Source: Pseudomonas bohemica (lineage in GTDB: Bacteria; Pseudomonadota; Gammaproteobacteria; Pseudomonadales; Pseudomonadaceae). Taken from it: DNA of 39,505 bases. The stretch spans positions 1 to 39,505 of the forward strand of contig NZ_NKHL01000080.1 in assembly GCF_002934685.1 (NCBI RefSeq), in the 5' to 3' direction. The position numbers and the translations under genes were made by a program. The notes below the pieces were generated by a model. That model was not told where the DNA came from and did not search any database. It saw only the letters and a list, made by a program, of their open reading frames with translations. Below are positions 36,920-39,505 of the stretch, piece by piece (the first letter of the stretch is position 1; every line of letters begins with the position of its first letter).

Positions 36920-36965
36920 GTAACCCAAACAGGTTACTTTTCGAGATGTAACCGATAGAGGTTAC
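36920..36965. promoter_or_regulatory. Tandem palindromes GTAACC-N6-GGTTAC
   Basis: Two 18-bp palindromes with identical arms lie at 36920-36937 and 36948-36965, 28 bp from start to start, and a further half-site GGTTAC lies at 36976. They sit between the cupin gene and the preceding minus-strand gene, just upstream of the cupin start. They look like operators of one protein, probably a phage regulator outside this window. Confidence 0.6.
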
Positions 36966-36977
36966 GGAGGGGGTGGG

Positions 36978-37208
36978 TTACTGGATGGCCGTGCGAGCGG
37001 GGGCGGGGAGCGTGCTATCCGATTCGATGAAACCGGTCGTCTTCACATCGCCATCCATCGCGGTGATGAACATCACCTCAACCTTCGCCGAATCCACGAG
37101 CACCTTCGCTACATCGGCGATGGCTTTGGCCCTATCAATCTCCATCGGTTTTTCCGGATCCTGCAGCGCTTCCAATGTGGCAAAGAGGTGGTTGCGCAAA
37201 TCAGTCAT
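36978..37208 (-). CDS. Small conserved-looking phage protein
   Basis: A 76-residue protein (MTDLRNHLFATLEALQDPEK...) with a predicted long helix (EIDRAKAIADVAKVLVDSAKVEV). This resembles a small protein found in other Pseudomonas phages next to HNH genes. It begins at ATG 37208, overlapping the stop of the HNH gene as ATGACTGA, so it is coupled to it. No ribosome-binding site of its own is obvious. Confidence 0.65.
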   Translation of the reverse strand: MTDLRNHLFATLEALQDPEKPMEIDRAKAIADVAKVLVDSAKVEVMFITAMDGDVKTTGFIESDSTLPAPARTAIQ

Positions 37209-37926
37209 CTTGTTTTTCACGGGAAACCTCGCTGATCGCTCGTTTGAGCTTGCCAAGTTGGCGGATGGTAGATTTGAGTTCCGGTGGGTACCGGTGGATG
37301 GTGTTGCGCCGCATGTTCTCTGCTCGCGTAACGAGCTCGAGGTTGCCGATTTCAATGTTCTGGGTGTTGCGGTCCTTGAACACGACAAGGTGACCGGCTG
37401 GAACCTCACCGTTGTGCTCCTCCCAAAGAATCATATGCACTGATTTCCAGCGGCGCTGCGGCAGACCGTCGTCGCATATCTTGCGCTGTCGTATTCCGTC
37501 TTTAGTAACGCGCTCACTACCGACAGGCATATGCAGCTGAGCCGCGCGTCCATTCAGCGTGCCTGTTTTGAACTGGGTTTCAGCTGAGCGGCCGCCTGAG
37601 TGGAAGCTGATTCCCTTGTTCCAGGAGGTATGACCCTTTTGAAACCGGCAACCAACGCCGGGGTTGTCCTCCCGCCGAAGTCGACGCGCGTGTTCGCTGG
37701 CGAGATAGTCGTCACTGCGCTTCAGGCCCAGGGCATGTGCTTTGTTGTAGATCGACCAACTGGGGCGATTGAATATCTTCAACAGCTCGGGCATCGGAGT
37801 GTCCGGGTAGAGATCGCGCAGCTTCGATTCATCCGCAGAGGTCCAGTGTCGGCGTCGCTTAATGGGCTGAGCGGTAATCTGTCGCGCCCTGGCATGCTCG
37901 AGGGCGCGCATCGCAATTAGATTCAT
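37201..37926 (-). CDS. HNH-endonuclease-like phage protein
   Basis: A 241-residue protein with a basic helix-turn-helix or Myb-like N-terminal part (residues about 27-70, RRHWTSADESKLRDLYP) and a C-terminal HNH domain at about 185-225 (HMILWEEHNGEVPAGHLVV, NLELVTRAENM). It may be a homing endonuclease, or cut DNA during packaging or host takeover. ATG 37926 has GAGGAT 7 bases upstream. Confidence 0.8.
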   Translation of the reverse strand: MNLIAMRALEHARARQITAQPIKRRRHWTSADESKLRDLYPDTPMPELLKIFNRPSWSIYNKAHALGLKRSDDYLASEHARRLRREDNPGVGCRFQKGHTSWNKGISFHSGGRSAETQFKTGTLNGRAAQLHMPVGSERVTKDGIRQRKICDDGLPQRRWKSVHMILWEEHNGEVPAGHLVVFKDRNTQNIEIGNLELVTRAENMRRNTIHRYPPELKSTIRQLGKLKRAISEVSREKQDD

Positions 37927-38004
37927 GCTGATCCTCGCCAGTGGCGTGATTCGTGTAAGTGGGGTATTTGTGTTGCTTCGGCATGGAGCCGGAAGGAGCA
38001 AAAA

Positions 38005-38478
38005 TTGCCTCAAGAAATGACTGTTGTGCTGACCCCCATAATTTCAGGGCTACTGGTATTGGCAGGCACTGTCGTTGCCTGGGGGCTAAATCGGGTTGGC
38101 GCTGAGGAAGATGCTAAGCGCGCAGAAAGAAACTCTGTGCGTAACAGTTTGGAGCAGGGGTATCTAAGCGTGCTGTCAGGGGTTGAATTGTTTTTGAGGT
38201 CGAAGCTATTCGACGCTGAGCTAGATAAGGAAATGGCGGGACTAAACGCAGTTGTTAGCTTGTTCGGCAGCGTTAACGTTAAAGCTGAATTCGCAACGCT
38301 CGGCCGATGTGCAGAGCGCTATAGAGCCGAAATCGACAAAAGCGAGAAACAATATCCATCGCTGGTTGATGCAAGCGACGACTACCGTAGTGAATGGGGA
38401 GATATCATTCAATCCCGGGATCGACTTGCCATCGCGATGACTGAACACATTGTCTCGCTGCGAAATTTCGGGAAATAG
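38005..38478 (+). CDS. Membrane-anchored cargo protein on the opposite strand
   Basis: A 157-residue protein with one membrane helix (about 8-27, LTPIISGLLVLAGTVVAWGL) and a long charged helical domain. TTG 38005 has AGGAG about 5 bases upstream; an ATG four codons later has none. The DNA is visibly richer in A and T than the phage genes around it, and it reads against them, divergent from the HNH gene. Function unknown. It could be a defence or lysogenic-conversion factor. Confidence 0.7.
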   Translation: MPQEMTVVLTPIISGLLVLAGTVVAWGLNRVGAEEDAKRAERNSVRNSLEQGYLSVLSGVELFLRSKLFDAELDKEMAGLNAVVSLFGSVNVKAEFATLGRCAERYRAEIDKSEKQYPSLVDASDDYRSEWGDIIQSRDRLAIAMTEHIVSLRNFGK

Positions 38479-38487
38479 AACACGCAA

Positions 38488-39505
38488 CTAAGCAGCAGGC
38501 TCGGCGTCGTGGAAGACATCCATCTGCGCCGCGCCGTCCAGCCAGGCTGTGTCGAGTCGCTGCTGGGCCAGCGCCGCATATTCGGGGTTCAGCTCGCACA
38601 GGATCGAACGCCGTCCTTCCTGCATCGAAACCAAGGACGTGGTACCAGCGCCTCCGAAGGGGTCGAGCACCATCCCGCCGCGCGGTGCGCCGGCCAGAAT
38701 GCAGGGCCTGATCAGATTAGGCGGGAAGGTCGCGAAGTGGGCGCCCTTGAAGCCTTGAGTTGCGACGGTCCAGACGCTGCGCTTATTCCGGCTCGCAATG
38801 TCCCACTCGCTCTCGGCTCGGTCCGACCGGTGCGTGCCTTTGCTTTGGCCGGGAATGGCTTGTTCTCGCTTTGAGTCATCACGCTGGAAACTGTCGCGCC
38901 GTGATCGTGCGCCGCCCACCGCCTTCATCGGCCCATTGGTTTTGCCTGGGATGCGCTCGCTTCCAGCTTGGCTCTCGACGTCCTGCGCCCAGCGGACCAA
39001 ACTCGACTCGGCGGCTGGCTCCCGGATCGCCTGCATGTCGCAGTGGTACCGGCGCGACTTGCTGAGCAGAAACAGGTACTCATGGGCTTTCGTGCATCGG
39101 TCCCTTGTTGACTCAGGCATTGGGTTCGGCTTGTGCCAGATGATGTCCTGACGCAGATACCAGCCGTCATCTTGAAGCGCGAAGGCGAGGCGCCACGGCA
39201 TACCCATGAGGTCTTTCGGCTTGTACTCGGCTTGCGTCGTTGCCTTCGCTTTGCGCTGGCTCGCCATGACCTGGCGCTGGCTGATCGTCGACACACCGAC
39301 GTCCATGTCATCCCGACCATGCGCGCCCCAACTGCCAGCGTAGCTGTCACCCATATTCACCCAAACCGTGCCGTCATCGCGGAGTACTCGGCGCACCTCG
39401 CGGAACACGGCGACCAGTCGGGCGGTGAACTCGGCGGGCGTTTCTTCCAGGCCGATCTGGCCCTCGACACCGTAGTCGCGCAGGCCGAAGTAGGGCGGGC
39501 TGGTC
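38488..39505 (-). CDS. Phage DNA methyltransferase (N4-C or N6-A), partial
   Basis: 339 residues are visible; the N-terminus lies beyond the window. TSPPYFGLRDYG, with the catalytic SPPY motif, is at the start of the visible part, and the SAM-binding DPFGGAGTTSLVSMQEG lies near the end, so the order is SPPY first and the protein is of the beta class. SPPY occurs in both N4-cytosine and N6-adenine enzymes, so the base cannot be settled. No restriction endonuclease gene is seen beside it, so it may be an orphan phage methyltransferase. Its gene ends 9 bp from the convergent membrane-protein gene. Confidence 0.88.
   Translation of the reverse strand, partial: TSPPYFGLRDYGVEGQIGLEETPAEFTARLVAVFREVRRVLRDDGTVWVNMGDSYAGSWGAHGRDDMDVGVSTISQRQVMASQRKAKATTQAEYKPKDLMGMPWRLAFALQDDGWYLRQDIIWHKPNPMPESTRDRCTKAHEYLFLLSKSRRYHCDMQAIREPAAESSLVRWAQDVESQAGSERIPGKTNGPMKAVGGARSRRDSFQRDDSKREQAIPGQSKGTHRSDRAESEWDIASRNKRSVWTVATQGFKGAHFATFPPNLIRPCILAGAPRGGMVLDPFGGAGTTSLVSMQEGRRSILCELNPEYAALAQQRLDTAWLDGAAQMDVFHDAEPAA

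Noticed and set aside
38242..38487. Minus-strand frame opposite the membrane-anchored cargo gene
   Set aside because: It lies wholly antisense to a frame with a membrane helix and a good ribosome-binding site.

Overview
The window looks like a Pseudomonas chromosome of the fluorescens/putida type. The evidence is GC-rich coding sequence, Pseudomonas-style REP palindromes between genes, a REP-associated transposase, and a nicotinate-degradation (nic) cluster in almost the same gene order that I recall for P. putida KT2440. No rRNA or tRNA gene and no CRISPR array was seen.

Layout. (1) 1-1560: a REP-associated tyrosine transposase (RAYT) gene sits between two arrays of REP doublets that repeat every 166 bp. 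(2) 1679-3450: a small acidic protein of unknown function, then an aldo/keto reductase with a Tat-like leader. (3) 3663-15316: nicT, nicF, nicD and nicC on the minus strand, then nicX, nicR, nicA and nicB on the plus strand, with nicS convergent at the end. Together they take up nicotinate and convert it to 6-hydroxynicotinate (NicAB), 2,5-dihydroxypyridine (NicC), N-formylmaleamate (NicX), maleamate plus formate (NicD) and maleate plus ammonia (NicF). The expected maleate isomerase gene nicE is absent between nicD and nicF, and so is the porin gene nicP beside nicT. NicR (MarR) and NicS (TetR) should repress the cluster, and candidate operators for both are visible. nicAB also has a sequence resembling a sigma-54 promoter. 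(4) 15322-31614: chromosomal genes. These are pssA (directly upstream of nicS), a TonB-dependent receptor with a Fur-like site, an MDR-type oxidoreductase divergent from an SDR, an MscS-like channel with a cyclic-nucleotide domain, an LD-carboxypeptidase, a chemoreceptor, a BenE-type transporter, a MarR regulator divergent from a PLP aminotransferase, a GST, an LprI-like protein and a glutaredoxin. (5) 31667-32212: folE.

(6) 32235-39505: the left end of a prophage or related integrated element that runs off the window. A tyrosine integrase abuts the 5' end of folE. It is followed by an excisionase, a run of small coupled minus-strand genes (including a DUF551-type protein), a cupin-like protein, an HNH protein and a partial DNA methyltransferase with SPPY and DPFGGAGT motifs. 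Two small membrane-protein genes lie in the opposite orientation (34163-34336 and 38005-38478) and look like phage cargo ('morons'). A double palindrome GTAACC-N6-GGTTAC upstream of the cupin gene looks like a phage operator.

The best leads are the shortened nic cluster with its candidate operators and sigma-54-like promoter, the pssA-nicS junction, the RAYT with its local REP arrays, and the cargo genes and operator pair of the prophage.
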